Numbered from the stretch's first letter, positions 46,885 through 56,003 are shown. The stretch is DNA of 64,000 bases from Candidatus Pacearchaeota archaeon (GCA_023228065.1 JALOBX010000002.1:62001-126000); one strand, 5' to 3'. Numbers and translations: made by a program. Notes: generated from the letters alone by a model not told the origin.

Positions 46885-46904
46885 TTTTTAATTTCCATGT
46901 ATAA

Positions 46905-47834
46905 TTAAATTTCTACAATTTCATCATTTTCATTTAATTTTTCTGCTTCTTTCCATCCGTTTTTAGTTAATATTTTATGTTCTTTGGTACATTGAATAAT
47001 TCTTCCATCTTCTAATTCAATTTTAATAATCTCTTCTGAAACAGAATATTTAAATAAATCCAAAATTATATTATTTGAACCATCATGAGATATAACAGAA
47101 TCACCCTTTTTTATATCTTGTATGTTTTTAAAACTTTTATCTGCCATCTTTACTTTTGAATCTTTTAAAAAACATCCTCTTCCTGAAGAGACCAGTTGCA
47201 TCTTTTTTGCTTTGTCAGATATTGCTTTCATTGTTAAGAAATATCCAGCAAATCCTCTTTTAAGGATAACTCCTAATTCTTTTGAGAGACGTTCTTTATA
47301 AATTGTATTATTTGCAAATTTTGATGAATTAAAGATATCCCAAACTATTTGAGAAAATGTTTCTTCTGAACTTTTATCTGAAGAAACTATAAATGTAGGT
47401 AATTTTATGCTTCTTTCTGGTAGAAAATCTTCTATTATTGAATGTGCTATTTCATATGTCTTTTCTATTGATTCTGATACAATTGCCCAATCATAATCGA
47501 CATTAGCAATATTAGAATATTTTTTAGCGGATTCAAATACTTGATCTCCATTCTTTGGATATAATTCATAACCAATTTCTTCAACACTCTTTGGTAAAGG
47601 ATTTAAACTTTTTGAAGATAACCAACCTAACCTTTTATATAATTCTCTACTTTCCCATAATTCTGGTCTTGGATAATGAACATCACAAGTTGATATAAGT
47701 TCAAGATCAATTTCATGATGAAGTTTAATAAGAAGTTTATTAATTATGTGTTGTTCATTTAACGAATTCCATTGAAGTTCTCCATACCAATTTTTTCCAA
47801 AAATCTCTCTCATTTTTAAAGTTAAATTTTTCAT
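46905..47834 (-). CDS. dnaE: DNA polymerase III alpha, N-terminal part, with IntN
   Basis: 309 residues. Extein of 220 residues continues DnaE after the PHP domain (FGKNWYGELQWN, ATNDVHY-like STCDVHYPR, up to QLVSSGRG). From CFLKDSKVKMADKSF the last 89 residues are an intein N-half (block B CTKEHKIL). It pairs with the first 36 residues of 46033-46884 to give SSGRG-SSAG, the normal DnaE sequence. The start overlaps the PHP gene stop (ATGA). Confidence 0.9.
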   Translation of the reverse strand: MKNLTLKMREIFGKNWYGELQWNSLNEQHIINKLLIKLHHEIDLELISTCDVHYPRPELWESRELYKRLGWLSSKSLNPLPKSVEEIGYELYPKNGDQVFESAKKYSNIANVDYDWAIVSESIEKTYEIAHSIIEDFLPERSIKLPTFIVSSDKSSEETFSQIVWDIFNSSKFANNTIYKERLSKELGVILKRGFAGYFLTMKAISDKAKKMQLVSSGRGCFLKDSKVKMADKSFKNIQDIKKGDSVISHDGSNNIILDLFKYSVSEEIIKIELEDGRIIQCTKEHKILTKNGWKEAEKLNENDEIVEI

Positions 47835-48412
47835 TTCTTCAAGAACTTTTTCTCACCAAGATAATTAAACTTATAATAAACATTTGCATACATCCCTCCA
47901 ATACAAGCAGATGAAGCAATAATGTTATTTCCCAATTCTTTAAGAATTTTATAATCAATTCTTGGTTTTTTATAAAAGCCATTCTTAAAAGAATAACTTA
48001 TTAATTCAAATAAATTGTTTAATCCTTTTTGATTTTTTGCTAAAAGCAAGATATGACTTCTATTCGAAAGAGAATCTTTAAATTCTCTTTCCGTTTCATC
48101 TTCCGATACAAATCCTTTAACCTTTTCTTTTTTATCTTTTTTATCAGATGATTTTTCTTTTTCTTTTTTCCATTCATCAATGCTATCAATATAATATGCT
48201 TCAACTCCAAAAATAGGTTTGATTTTTCTACCTTCTTTATTCATTTTTATAGAATGAAATAATTGATAAGTCATACCAGACATATTTCCATGATCTGTTA
48301 ATGCAATCGCATCCATACCATTCTCATATGCATATTCCATCGATTCTTGAGGATATCCTAAAGCATCAAATGTAGAAAAATTACTATGAACATGAAGATT
48401 AATGAATTTCAT
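47831..48412 (-). CDS. dnaE: DNA polymerase III alpha, PHP domain
   Basis: 193 residues: FINLHVHSNFSTFDALG, AIALTDHGNMSGM, KPIFGVEAYY and SSACIGG, the PHP domain of DnaE, with a charged insertion at about 80-110. The frame stops at 47831 within a DnaE-like sequence. In the -1 frame from the A5-G run (47851-47846, codons AAA AAG) the protein continues as VLEEMKNLTLKM straight into the next gene, so this looks like either a programmed -1 frameshift, a recent one-base deletion, or a sequence error. Confidence 0.88.
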   Translation of the reverse strand: MKFINLHVHSNFSTFDALGYPQESMEYAYENGMDAIALTDHGNMSGMTYQLFHSIKMNKEGRKIKPIFGVEAYYIDSIDEWKKEKEKSSDKKDKKEKVKGFVSEDETEREFKDSLSNRSHILLLAKNQKGLNNLFELISYSFKNGFYKKPRIDYKILKELGNNIIASSACIGGMYANVYYKFNYLGEKKFLKK

Positions 48413-48839
48413 ATAATCGCTCCAAAATCAAAAATTTAACATAAAAACTATTAACTTGAGAAAATATTTTTTTTAATTCTGATTCTTTATAACAAGAAAT
48501 TAAATATTTAGCAACATCAAAATGTCCATTTTCTGCTGCCAATTTTAAAGAACGATCATACCAAGCATAAATATTAGCACCACATTCAACAAGATATTTA
48601 ACAATACCCAAATAACCTTGATATGAAGCATATCTTAAAGCAATATCATTATCAATATGAATATTAGCACCAATCTCAATAAAGTATTTAATAATATCAA
48701 GATGTCCATATTCTGCTGCTGTTCTTAAAGCATAACCATCCCAAGTATTAATATCGAAACCATTTTTAATATATTCTTTGACTCGTTGAATATTATTGTT
48801 TTTAATTACATTAATAAAACCATTGTAATCATAATTCAT
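48399..48839 (-). CDS. Ankyrin-repeat protein
   Basis: 146 residues, about four ankyrin repeats (GHLDIIKYFIEIGANIH type) and the family tail SELKKIFSQVNSFYVKFLILE. It overlaps the PHP gene by 14 bases and the next ankyrin gene by 11. Confidence 0.85.
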   Translation of the reverse strand: MNYDYNGFINVIKNNNIQRVKEYIKNGFDINTWDGYALRTAAEYGHLDIIKYFIEIGANIHIDNDIALRYASYQGYLGIVKYLVECGANIYAWYDRSLKLAAENGHFDVAKYLISCYKESELKKIFSQVNSFYVKFLILERLYEIH

Positions 48840-49248
48840 AATATCTTTCCAAAATCAAACATTTAACATAAAAATTATTTTTTTTAAAATCATCATCATA
48901 AAAAGAATAATCAGTATAAAAAGAAACATTTTTACTCTTACTATTATAATAATCTTCAATATTGAAAAATAACTCTTTCAATTCTGTTTTTGTATATAAA
49001 GAAAGCAAATATTTAACAATATCAAAATTTTTATGAATTATTGACCATCGTAAAGCATAATCATTATTAGCATGAATTTTAGCACCTTTTTCAACTAAAT
49101 ATTTAATAATACCTAAATGTTTTTTACATTCACCTATTGCTGCTCTAAAATGGAAATCATTGTTTTCATGAATAATATCAATATTCTGCTCAACCAATTC
49201 TTTAACTTTCTGAAATTTTCCATGAACAACTGCATCAAATAAATCCAT
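48829..49248 (-). CDS. Ankyrin-repeat protein
   Basis: 139 residues, two to three ankyrin repeats, then the family tail interrupted by an insertion of about 25 residues rich in Ser/Tyr/Asp before KCLILERYYE. Confidence 0.82.
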   Translation of the reverse strand: MDLFDAVVHGKFQKVKELVEQNIDIIHENNDFHFRAAIGECKKHLGIIKYLVEKGAKIHANNDYALRWSIIHKNFDIVKYLLSLYTKTELKELFFNIEDYYNSKSKNVSFYTDYSFYDDDFKKNNFYVKCLILERYYEL

Positions 49249-49672
49249 TATAAAACCTTTCCAAAATTAAATATTTAACATAAAAATTATCAATCTGAGA
49301 AAATAATGCTTTTAATTCTGTATTAGAATATAAAGAAATTAAATATTTGATAATATCAAAATGACCATTTTCTGTTGCCCATCGTAATGTTTCATCATTA
49401 CTTGCATAAATATTAGCACCATATTCAACAAGATATTTGACAATACCAGAATAACCATAAAGTGCTGCAATTCGTAAAGGATAATCATTCCAAATATGAA
49501 TATCAGCACCATGCTCAACAAGATATTTAACAATATCAAAATGACCATCTTCTGCTGCTGTTCTTAAGGCATAACTTTCATCAGCATGAATATAAATACC
49601 ATTTTCAATATATTTTTTAACTTGCTTAAAATCATTACAAATAATTGCATTGAAGAATTCGTTAATATCCAT
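49235..49672 (-). CDS. Ankyrin-repeat protein
   Basis: 145 residues, about four ankyrin repeats and the tail TELKALFSQIDNFYVKYLILE. First of three overlapping ankyrin genes that probably arose by tandem duplication. Confidence 0.85.
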   Translation of the reverse strand: MDINEFFNAIICNDFKQVKKYIENGIYIHADESYALRTAAEDGHFDIVKYLVEHGADIHIWNDYPLRIAALYGYSGIVKYLVEYGANIYASNDETLRWATENGHFDIIKYLISLYSNTELKALFSQIDNFYVKYLILERFYNGFI

Positions 49673-49714
49673 TATAAAACTTTTCCAATATTTTTTATTT
49701 TTGAACTAATAAAA

Positions 49715-50044
49715 TTAACTAATATACTTAGGATCTAAGTCTTCTATTGAAGAAAAAATTGAAGTTCTTTCGTTATATTTAACTTTACATTCTACATAAA
49801 AATAGCACATATTAATTTTTAAATTTTTATATATATCATGTTTATTATCATAATATTTTATTAAATTACTTTCTGAATAAGTTATAGGATAAAATAATGA
49901 AACATCATCTGTTTCTGATTTATAAATCAATTCAAACAAATAATGTTGTTTTGTTACTATATCCATTTTAATATAAAAAATTGGAATATTATTTTTTTCT
50001 ACCATTATGTCTGTGATAGACATTCTGTTTATATCTATAATCAT
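49715..50044 (-). CDS. Protein of unknown function
   Basis: 109 residues, beta-rich with many aromatic residues (PIFYIKMDIVTKQHYLFELIY). Coupled by ATGA to the gene upstream. No family recognised. Confidence 0.5.
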   Translation of the reverse strand: MIIDINRMSITDIMVEKNNIPIFYIKMDIVTKQHYLFELIYKSETDDVSLFYPITYSESNLIKYYDNKHDIYKNLKINMCYFYVECKVKYNERTSIFSSIEDLDPKYIS

Positions 50045-51012
50045 TTATTAATAAATTTCCAATAATCTTTGTCAAATTTTACTTTTGAATCCCAAAAACT
50101 ACAAGTTTTAGTAAATAGAGTAGGTTTTGTTAAAATAGAAGAAAAAGAACTTTTCATATAATCTTTATAATAATTCCACCCATCTATACGATAATACCAC
50201 GGAAGATCAGCACAATGAACTTCTTTTGATAAAAGAAGATCTTTAATAAAAATATCATTTAGTGATGCATCTAATATGTCTGATTTTGCATCACAACGAG
50301 AAAAAAAGTTACCTTTTTTCTCGTTGAATTTCCATCCTAAATTTGTATAAATATTCAATAAATATTTTTTTAGTTCATTTAAATTGAATGTAAATCCAAT
50401 TGGATATCCATCAAAAATAGATTTTTCTTTATATCTCAATATAAAGTTATTTGAACTTCTTATTTCTGGCTGGAAATCATTTACAAAATAAGGATCATAA
50501 ACTGAATAAGGAAATGCTACATAAAATTTTGAAGGCGAACAATAAAAACTAATCTGTTTATATACCCAAAAAGCTTTCTCAGCACCAAGTAAAGCACTCC
50601 ATCCTAAACAATCAAAAATCCCTCTTTTGCTAGGATGTATCGGAACATAATAAATTGGAATTTTTATTAAGAATTTTTTAAACTTTAATCCCAATCTTTT
50701 TGTCATAAAATTTAATCTTCTTAATGGAACTGTATGAAAATAAAAAAACTCTTTATATCTTTTTCTTAAATTCAAAATATCTTCTTTATAAGAAACTATC
50801 CAAATTGATCTACACCCTGCCATAGCACATTCAATAATAGCTCTTTCTATTGCCAAATAATTTTTATTAATTGGTATATAAAAATCTTTATCTAATTCAG
50901 AAAAATATGTTTGATTCTTTGCTGTTGGAATAATACCAACAATCGTATGATCAGAACCATCTTTCGTAGAAAGACGATTGTGAAATAACACAAATTCTTC
51001 AGTAGGTTTCAT
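50041..51012 (-). CDS. Possible nucleotidyltransferase-like protein
   Basis: 323 residues. The N-terminal third VGIIPTAKNQTYF, IPINKNYLAIERAIIECAMAG, SIWIVSYKEDI follows the pattern of sugar-nucleotide pyrophosphorylases (a P-loop-like start, then a loop that presents a product site), but the classical GGxGTRL motif is replaced by TAKNQT. Later GWSALLGAEKAFWVYKQISFY looks conserved. A function in nucleotide-sugar or glycan chemistry is a guess. Confidence 0.4.
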   Translation of the reverse strand: MKPTEEFVLFHNRLSTKDGSDHTIVGIIPTAKNQTYFSELDKDFYIPINKNYLAIERAIIECAMAGCRSIWIVSYKEDILNLRKRYKEFFYFHTVPLRRLNFMTKRLGLKFKKFLIKIPIYYVPIHPSKRGIFDCLGWSALLGAEKAFWVYKQISFYCSPSKFYVAFPYSVYDPYFVNDFQPEIRSSNNFILRYKEKSIFDGYPIGFTFNLNELKKYLLNIYTNLGWKFNEKKGNFFSRCDAKSDILDASLNDIFIKDLLLSKEVHCADLPWYYRIDGWNYYKDYMKSSFSSILTKPTLFTKTCSFWDSKVKFDKDYWKFINK

Positions 51013-51809
51013 AAATATCTTTTTTCCATATCCTCTATAGAATCATAATTAAATTCTATATTTTTATCTATAATATTTTCAAAATAATTCCTAGTTGTTT
51101 GATATATCTCTCTACCTTTATAGGTAGTAGATAAATTTTCTCTATACCAACTTCTTACAAATGAACCATCTTTTTTAAAAGTTTTAACAGGATTCAATTT
51201 ACCTCTTATATTTCTCTCTTTTAAAAATGCTTCAACTCTTATCTTGTAAGAAGCTCCATCAAAATTTTCATCTAATATTTGCTCATCAGTTAAATATGCT
51301 AAAACTCTAAAGTTCTTTTGACTTTCAATTAATATATGAAATAATTCATAATTTTTTGTTTTTATTTCCTTTGGATTCTTTAAATAATCTTTATAATTTT
51401 TAAATCCAAAATTATATACAACAATATTTTTATCATTTATATAATCTTCTTTTTTATATTGTTCTATACCTTTTATGTCTGTTTCATCAAATATAACCAA
51501 TTTTTTATAATTGATATAAAATTCTTTATTGTTTTTAAGAACAACCAATAATCTTTGCTTATCAATTTCAATACAAATAAAATTTACACCATCTACAGTC
51601 CCAAATACTTTTCCTTTAAGAGAAAGAATATTCATTATTCTTGAATATCTTAATGCTCTTTCTTCATTTTCATCATTTTCTTTTTTAAAACAAAAAGGTT
51701 TTTTAGAATAAAGAAAAATAATTGAAGAATAATTATAAAATGAATATAACACTGATTGATATGTAGCACCTAAAACAAGACAATCAGTGTTATATTCAAA
51801 ATTAATCAT
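51009..51809 (-). CDS. Protein of unknown function
   Basis: 266 residues. N-terminus CLVLGATYQSVLYSFYNYSS resembles a dinucleotide-binding start, without further support. C-terminal KTFKKDGSFVRSWYRENLSTTY is basic. It overlaps both neighbours in the ThyX operon. Confidence 0.5.
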   Translation of the reverse strand: MINFEYNTDCLVLGATYQSVLYSFYNYSSIIFLYSKKPFCFKKENDENEERALRYSRIMNILSLKGKVFGTVDGVNFICIEIDKQRLLVVLKNNKEFYINYKKLVIFDETDIKGIEQYKKEDYINDKNIVVYNFGFKNYKDYLKNPKEIKTKNYELFHILIESQKNFRVLAYLTDEQILDENFDGASYKIRVEAFLKERNIRGKLNPVKTFKKDGSFVRSWYRENLSTTYKGREIYQTTRNYFENIIDKNIEFNYDSIEDMEKRYL

Positions 51810-52488
51810 GCTTTATTTGAAGATCTTCAAATAAAATAGGATATAAATTATAAACTTCTTTATAAAGAAGAGAAACAAGTTCTCTCATAAGATCTTGAGA
51901 ACCTTTCTTAAACAATCTTGTCCTAAACAAATTTCGTAATGCTTGAATATTTGTTGTTATTCCTATACGTGTTGCTACACACATAGGAAGAACATCTCTT
52001 GCTTCTTCTGGCCAGGATTCTGTTTTTTCTAACAAATCAAAATATGCATTTTCAGATGCAACCAATGATTCAAAAAATATTTCTTCTAAAGAACAAAATC
52101 CTGAAAGACACATGTAATTATCAAATGTTATCTTTGTATTCTCATCAATAGAAATAAAATCAAGCCATGCAGGTTTAATAAAACATAAATTTCCTCTTCC
52201 TTCTGTTTTAAGATAATTCACATATCTTTGTGATTCCATCGTTGGATCAAGAAATTTATGTCTCAATAACTGTTGAGCAATTGCCCTACTCGTATAAACC
52301 TCAAACGAAACAGTACCATGTCTTAATACAGATTCATGTCCTAAAAAAATAACACGTTTTATAAACTTTTCTGTCGTCCCTTCATCAGAAGGTGAACTTT
52401 TATGTGAAATCCGTGCCATATACTCTATAGCATTAAGCATATTAGGTGTTGAAGAAAGAATCTTAACCTTTTGTCTTTTCAGATACAT
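51802..52488 (-). CDS. thyX: Flavin-dependent thymidylate synthase ThyX
   Basis: 228 residues. The ThyX motif appears as LRHKFLDPTMESQRY (RHRxxSxNExSxRY in most members), with ESVLRHGTVSFEV before it and ARDVLPM after it. It makes dTMP from dUMP with methylene-tetrahydrofolate, NADPH and FAD, and pairs with the dUTPase at 42462. Confidence 0.93.
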   Translation of the reverse strand: MYLKRQKVKILSSTPNMLNAIEYMARISHKSSPSDEGTTEKFIKRVIFLGHESVLRHGTVSFEVYTSRAIAQQLLRHKFLDPTMESQRYVNYLKTEGRGNLCFIKPAWLDFISIDENTKITFDNYMCLSGFCSLEEIFFESLVASENAYFDLLEKTESWPEEARDVLPMCVATRIGITTNIQALRNLFRTRLFKKGSQDLMRELVSLLYKEVYNLYPILFEDLQIKHD

Positions 52489-52838
52489 TCTGTTTTATCT
52501 CCATCATCAGAAGATCGATAAAATCCACATAAAGCAGATTTAGGAACAAGAACATCATCGTTTATCTTATAAGAAAAAGCATTGTCATACATTACAATGT
52601 CCCCTATAAAAAATTCAATATCTGTTTCAAGAACAGAATCAGTTGCCATACTCTTAATTATACCAAATCGTATATTTGAAGAAACATTAAAATTATCAGA
52701 AACAGATTTAAATGAATCTAAATTTGAAGTTTCTTTATCATCTAAAAATGAAAAAAGACAAGGGGTTAAAAGTATATAGTTGTTCAACGGATAAAAAGAA
52801 TTATTATCAATCTTAACTGTTTGAATAACTGGTGCCAT
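52479..52838 (-). CDS. Possible GroES-like co-chaperonin
   Basis: 119 residues. NNYILLTPCLF, GIIKSMA, FIGDIVMYDNAFSYKIN and DVLVPKSALCGFY appear in the order and spacing of GroES (start strand, G-x-V turn, GD-V-F strand, last strand), with an acidic segment in place of the mobile loop. Without alignment this is only a suggestion, made more interesting by the GroEL gene at 32378. It is coupled to ThyX. Confidence 0.4.
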   Translation of the reverse strand: MAPVIQTVKIDNNSFYPLNNYILLTPCLFSFLDDKETSNLDSFKSVSDNFNVSSNIRFGIIKSMATDSVLETDIEFFIGDIVMYDNAFSYKINDDVLVPKSALCGFYRSSDDGDKTECI

Positions 52839-52843
52839 TGTTT

Positions 52844-53107
52844 TTATTCCTCATCTTGAAGATTAAAATTATACTTCTGTTTTATATTGTGATAAATCTC
52901 AGCAAGATTATCAAAATTAATATCTTGTCTCATTAACTGAATAACTTTTCCAGCTAACTTAATATCTTCAGACGACAGCCATCCGTTTTCTACAAACTCT
53001 TTCCGCAAATCCTTTTTTTGCTCACGAAAAGGTTCAATGGCATTATCAAGAGCCACAATTGACTTCACATACTCAACAAACTTATCCTCAACTTTTTCTT
53101 CACTCAT
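52844..53107 (-). CDS. Small helical protein, unknown
   Basis: 87 residues, charged and helical (VEYVKSIVALDNAIEPFREQKKDLRKEF), a pattern seen in small phage recombination accessory proteins but not diagnostic. Strong AGGAGGAA site, directly after the promoter at 53149-53177. Confidence 0.5.
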   Translation of the reverse strand: MSEEKVEDKFVEYVKSIVALDNAIEPFREQKKDLRKEFVENGWLSSEDIKLAGKVIQLMRQDINFDNLAEIYHNIKQKYNFNLQDEE

Positions 53108-53148
53108 AACTTCCTCCTATTTAATAATTTTTTATCTTAGATTAACTC

Positions 53149-53177
53149 ATCTTAACATATCTTTTTTATTTTGTCAA
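53149..53177 (-). promoter_or_regulatory. Sigma70 promoter (minus strand)
   Basis: -35 TTGACA at 53177-53172, 17-base spacer, -10 TAAGAT at 53154-53149. It would drive the long unit running through ThyX toward DnaE. Confidence 0.75.
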
Positions 53178-53202
53178 GATTTAAATTTGACAAAAAAACT
53201 AA

Positions 53203-53580
53203 TTATTCAACTTCTTCTGCGTAATAACCATATTCACATTTATCTAACAATTTCTTTTCTTTTTTAAAACATTTTTTAATTACAGATTTAACTCTTGCTT
53301 TAAATTCACCACCTGTTTCAGTATCTAATAATTCGTTTGGGGACATTCCTATATAAATACCAGGATCACAATATTCTCCATAAGAATCTCCATAAAATTC
53401 TATATGATCTTCTTCTTGTATAATTTTATTAAACTCTTTTTCTTTTGTTTCTATAAAAGAAGCAGGATCATCAGGATCATATTCATCTTCCAAATTATTA
53501 TTTCTTATATAATTTTCTATCTCATCACAAGAAATAAAAGCACCATAAATATAGAAACTTGTTGTACTTGAATTACTCAC
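53203..53580 (-). CDS. SNSSTTSF-family protein 4, altered start
   Basis: 125 residues if started at the GTG at 53580 (VSNSSTTSFYIYG). In the three relatives the protein starts six codons earlier at an ATG placed after GGAGGTGA. Here the same Shine-Dalgarno and flanking codons are present but the ATG has become AAG, within an overlap with the HNH gene. Translation from the GTG (AAAAGG four bases upstream) is the likely rescue. C-terminal half acidic, YIGMSPNELLDTETGGEF. Confidence 0.6.
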   Translation of the reverse strand: MSNSSTTSFYIYGAFISCDEIENYIRNNNLEDEYDPDDPASFIETKEKEFNKIIQEEDHIEFYGDSYGEYCDPGIYIGMSPNELLDTETGGEFKARVKSVIKKCFKKEKKLLDKCEYGYYAEEVE

Positions 53581-53590
53581 AAAACCTTTT

Positions 53591-53956
53591 CTAATCTTCT
53601 TTACTCACCTCCAAATTTTGTTTTTCATTAGTTAAATGATGATAAATTTTACTAATAAATTCATAAAACTCTTTATCATTCATAATGCCTTTCGCACGAT
53701 TTACATCTAAAGTAACCCATCTTAAATTATCTATATCATACTTTAATTCTGGGAAATCTTTGACTGATAAAATATGATCTACTGAAGAATTTTTATCAAA
53801 TCTTAATACATCTCCAGTTAATGGACAACGATACTTTTGTTTTTCCATTAAATTAAAAAGATCCATCCAAAGATCACTATTACAAAGACATCGTTGTGCT
53901 AATGCTCTTAACTTTCTTATTATTCTCTTTTCTTCTTTCGTTTTCTTAGATTTCAA
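53591..53956 (-). CDS. HNH endonuclease
   Basis: 121 residues. Basic helix at the start, then KYRCPLTG, SVDHILSVKDFPEL and NLRWVTLDVNRAKG, the beta-beta-alpha metal HNH core (DH with a later Asn). It is free-standing downstream of the restriction-methylase gene. It could be a homing nuclease or part of a restriction system. Confidence 0.78.
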   Translation of the reverse strand: MKSKKTKEEKRIIRKLRALAQRCLCNSDLWMDLFNLMEKQKYRCPLTGDVLRFDKNSSVDHILSVKDFPELKYDIDNLRWVTLDVNRAKGIMNDKEFYEFISKIYHHLTNEKQNLEVSKED

Positions 53957-53963
53957 TTAAATG

Positions 53964-55967
53964 TTATTTTAATAATTCATATTCAAAAAATTTAGGTCTC
54001 ATATTATCTATATAAAATTGTTTTAATAATTGTTTTAATTCTTCTACCTTTGGAAAAAGAATATGTGCTCTCCATAATTTACCATTTCCTTCTTTATCAT
54101 ATGTTTCAATATTATATAAACCATTAAGATTAGTTTCTTTTACTAACTCAATATATATTTCCCATATTTTTGTCTTTTTCAAATTATCATTTAACATTGT
54201 TTCTCCAAATTTCCATATTTTTCCTTCTGAAGAACATTGATTATAATGAGTACATAAAGACCATAATAAACAATTTTGTAAAAAATCTTTATCTTTTTGA
54301 TATTTGGTTCCACCATCAGAAGTTTTATAAATAGTATCTACTATCCTATAATCTTTTTCTCCAATTGTTCCACCTTTTTCTGATATTTCATCTCTACATA
54401 CACAAAATAAAGGTAAAACATTGATTAAATTATCTTTATTTACCCATTTTTTGCCATATTTTTCATTATCATTTAAACTTCCTGTAAGTCGAGGAGATGC
54501 AAAAGAATAATTTCTTGCTTCAACAACACATATACCATTTTCTTTACCATCATTTGAATATAATTCAGAAATTGTTTTATAAACTTTTTTAACTTTAAAT
54601 TTTCCTTCAAAATCACTATCAAACAATATTGATTCATTTTCAATATCTTTATTTCCCCAATGAATTAAAGCAATTGCACTTTCACCTGCATTGAAATATT
54701 TTTTATTGCATAAATAAGATTCTTTAACTTCTTTATCTATTAAATGAGTTGTTTTCCATATTTTAATTGGTCCATAATGAATATATGAATAAATATCAAA
54801 ATACTTAAAGGCACTAAATACAAACTGGTGATCTAAATCAGAACCTCCATTTTTCATCTGTGCATGAACCCAAGTTTTTCCTACTTTCTTATCCGTTTTA
54901 TAATTTGAACCTCCATTCTTATTAGAATTAAGTTCGGCATATGGTGGGTTTTCTAAAAATATAACAGCTAATTTATTAACATTATTATTTATTTTATATT
55001 CTTTTATTTTATTTTGATAATATTTAACACCTTTCTCTGATAAAGCATCTATAATATTTACATTAGATAAATTTCCAAATCTGATATTAGCAGTAAATGC
55101 TTCAGCTTCATTTATAGTTCCTAAAATTAAATGTGAATATACATCTTCTTTAAATTGACTTTCTAAATTACCTACACCAGTAGACCTATCAACAATGACA
55201 TAATCATCATAACCTTCTTTTTTTGATTGTTGTATTGCGTTTTCTACATATTGAGTTGATATTTTTACATATTGTGAAGGTGTAAAAAAAGCCCCTTCAA
55301 TCTTTTGAACATATTTTTCATTCATTTTATCATTATTAAGAATAAGTTTATTAATATTTACTTTTTTAAAATCAAATGGTTTAAACCATCCCAATACACC
55401 TTCTTTAAGTTTTTCATAAGCTTCCATTTTTTCTTTAATTAGAAATACTTTATAAATATTTTGAATAACTTCTACTAAATCAACATTTTCATCTTGTAAA
55501 TCATATTCATAAGTATTTTTATTATCTTCAAAATATTTAATAAATTTTTCTGGTGTTTCATACCAATCAAATTTTTCTATAAAATTAAAATGACAATCAT
55601 AAACATTAACTAAAAAAGTTTCTAATTCAACATATATTCTATAATAAGGAACTTTTTCACCCTTATTTTTTAATCTATTTGGAATTATTTGATAAAGTCC
55701 CTGATCTGCTTTTATTAGACCACCACCTTCTTTTTCATTTAATTTACATTCAATTATTGCATTTCCAACTATTCCATCACTTTGATTCTTATCCATACTT
55801 TCAGGATTTAATTTAAAATTAGTTTTTTGTGTTAAAAAAACATAAAACACTCTTTGCCCTGCTACTTCTTGTTTTAACATAGCATTAACAAGAGCACCTT
55901 TTGTATATTTTAAATAATTTTCCTTATTAATACTTTCTAAAATATCTTTATTTTTTTTAGCACTCAT
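53964..55967 (-). CDS. Type IIG-like restriction enzyme/adenine methyltransferase
   Basis: 667 residues. Residues about 60-80 SDGIVGNAIIECKLNE suggest a PD-(D/E)XK nuclease (Asp, then E-x-K). A gamma-class methylase follows: EGAFFTPSQYVKISTQYV, IVDRSTGVGNLESQF (SAM site) and the catalytic FLENPPYAEL (about 338). The C-terminal 250 residues would be the target-recognition part. Methylation and cleavage in one chain is the type IIG arrangement; a solitary methylase is the alternative if the N-terminal motif is not real. It has its own promoter. Confidence 0.75.
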   Translation of the reverse strand: MSAKKNKDILESINKENYLKYTKGALVNAMLKQEVAGQRVFYVFLTQKTNFKLNPESMDKNQSDGIVGNAIIECKLNEKEGGGLIKADQGLYQIIPNRLKNKGEKVPYYRIYVELETFLVNVYDCHFNFIEKFDWYETPEKFIKYFEDNKNTYEYDLQDENVDLVEVIQNIYKVFLIKEKMEAYEKLKEGVLGWFKPFDFKKVNINKLILNNDKMNEKYVQKIEGAFFTPSQYVKISTQYVENAIQQSKKEGYDDYVIVDRSTGVGNLESQFKEDVYSHLILGTINEAEAFTANIRFGNLSNVNIIDALSEKGVKYYQNKIKEYKINNNVNKLAVIFLENPPYAELNSNKNGGSNYKTDKKVGKTWVHAQMKNGGSDLDHQFVFSAFKYFDIYSYIHYGPIKIWKTTHLIDKEVKESYLCNKKYFNAGESAIALIHWGNKDIENESILFDSDFEGKFKVKKVYKTISELYSNDGKENGICVVEARNYSFASPRLTGSLNDNEKYGKKWVNKDNLINVLPLFCVCRDEISEKGGTIGEKDYRIVDTIYKTSDGGTKYQKDKDFLQNCLLWSLCTHYNQCSSEGKIWKFGETMLNDNLKKTKIWEIYIELVKETNLNGLYNIETYDKEGNGKLWRAHILFPKVEELKQLLKQFYIDNMRPKFFEYELLK

Positions 55968-56003
55968 TTTTTTTACTTTTTCCTTTCTAATTTTTCTATT
56001 AAC

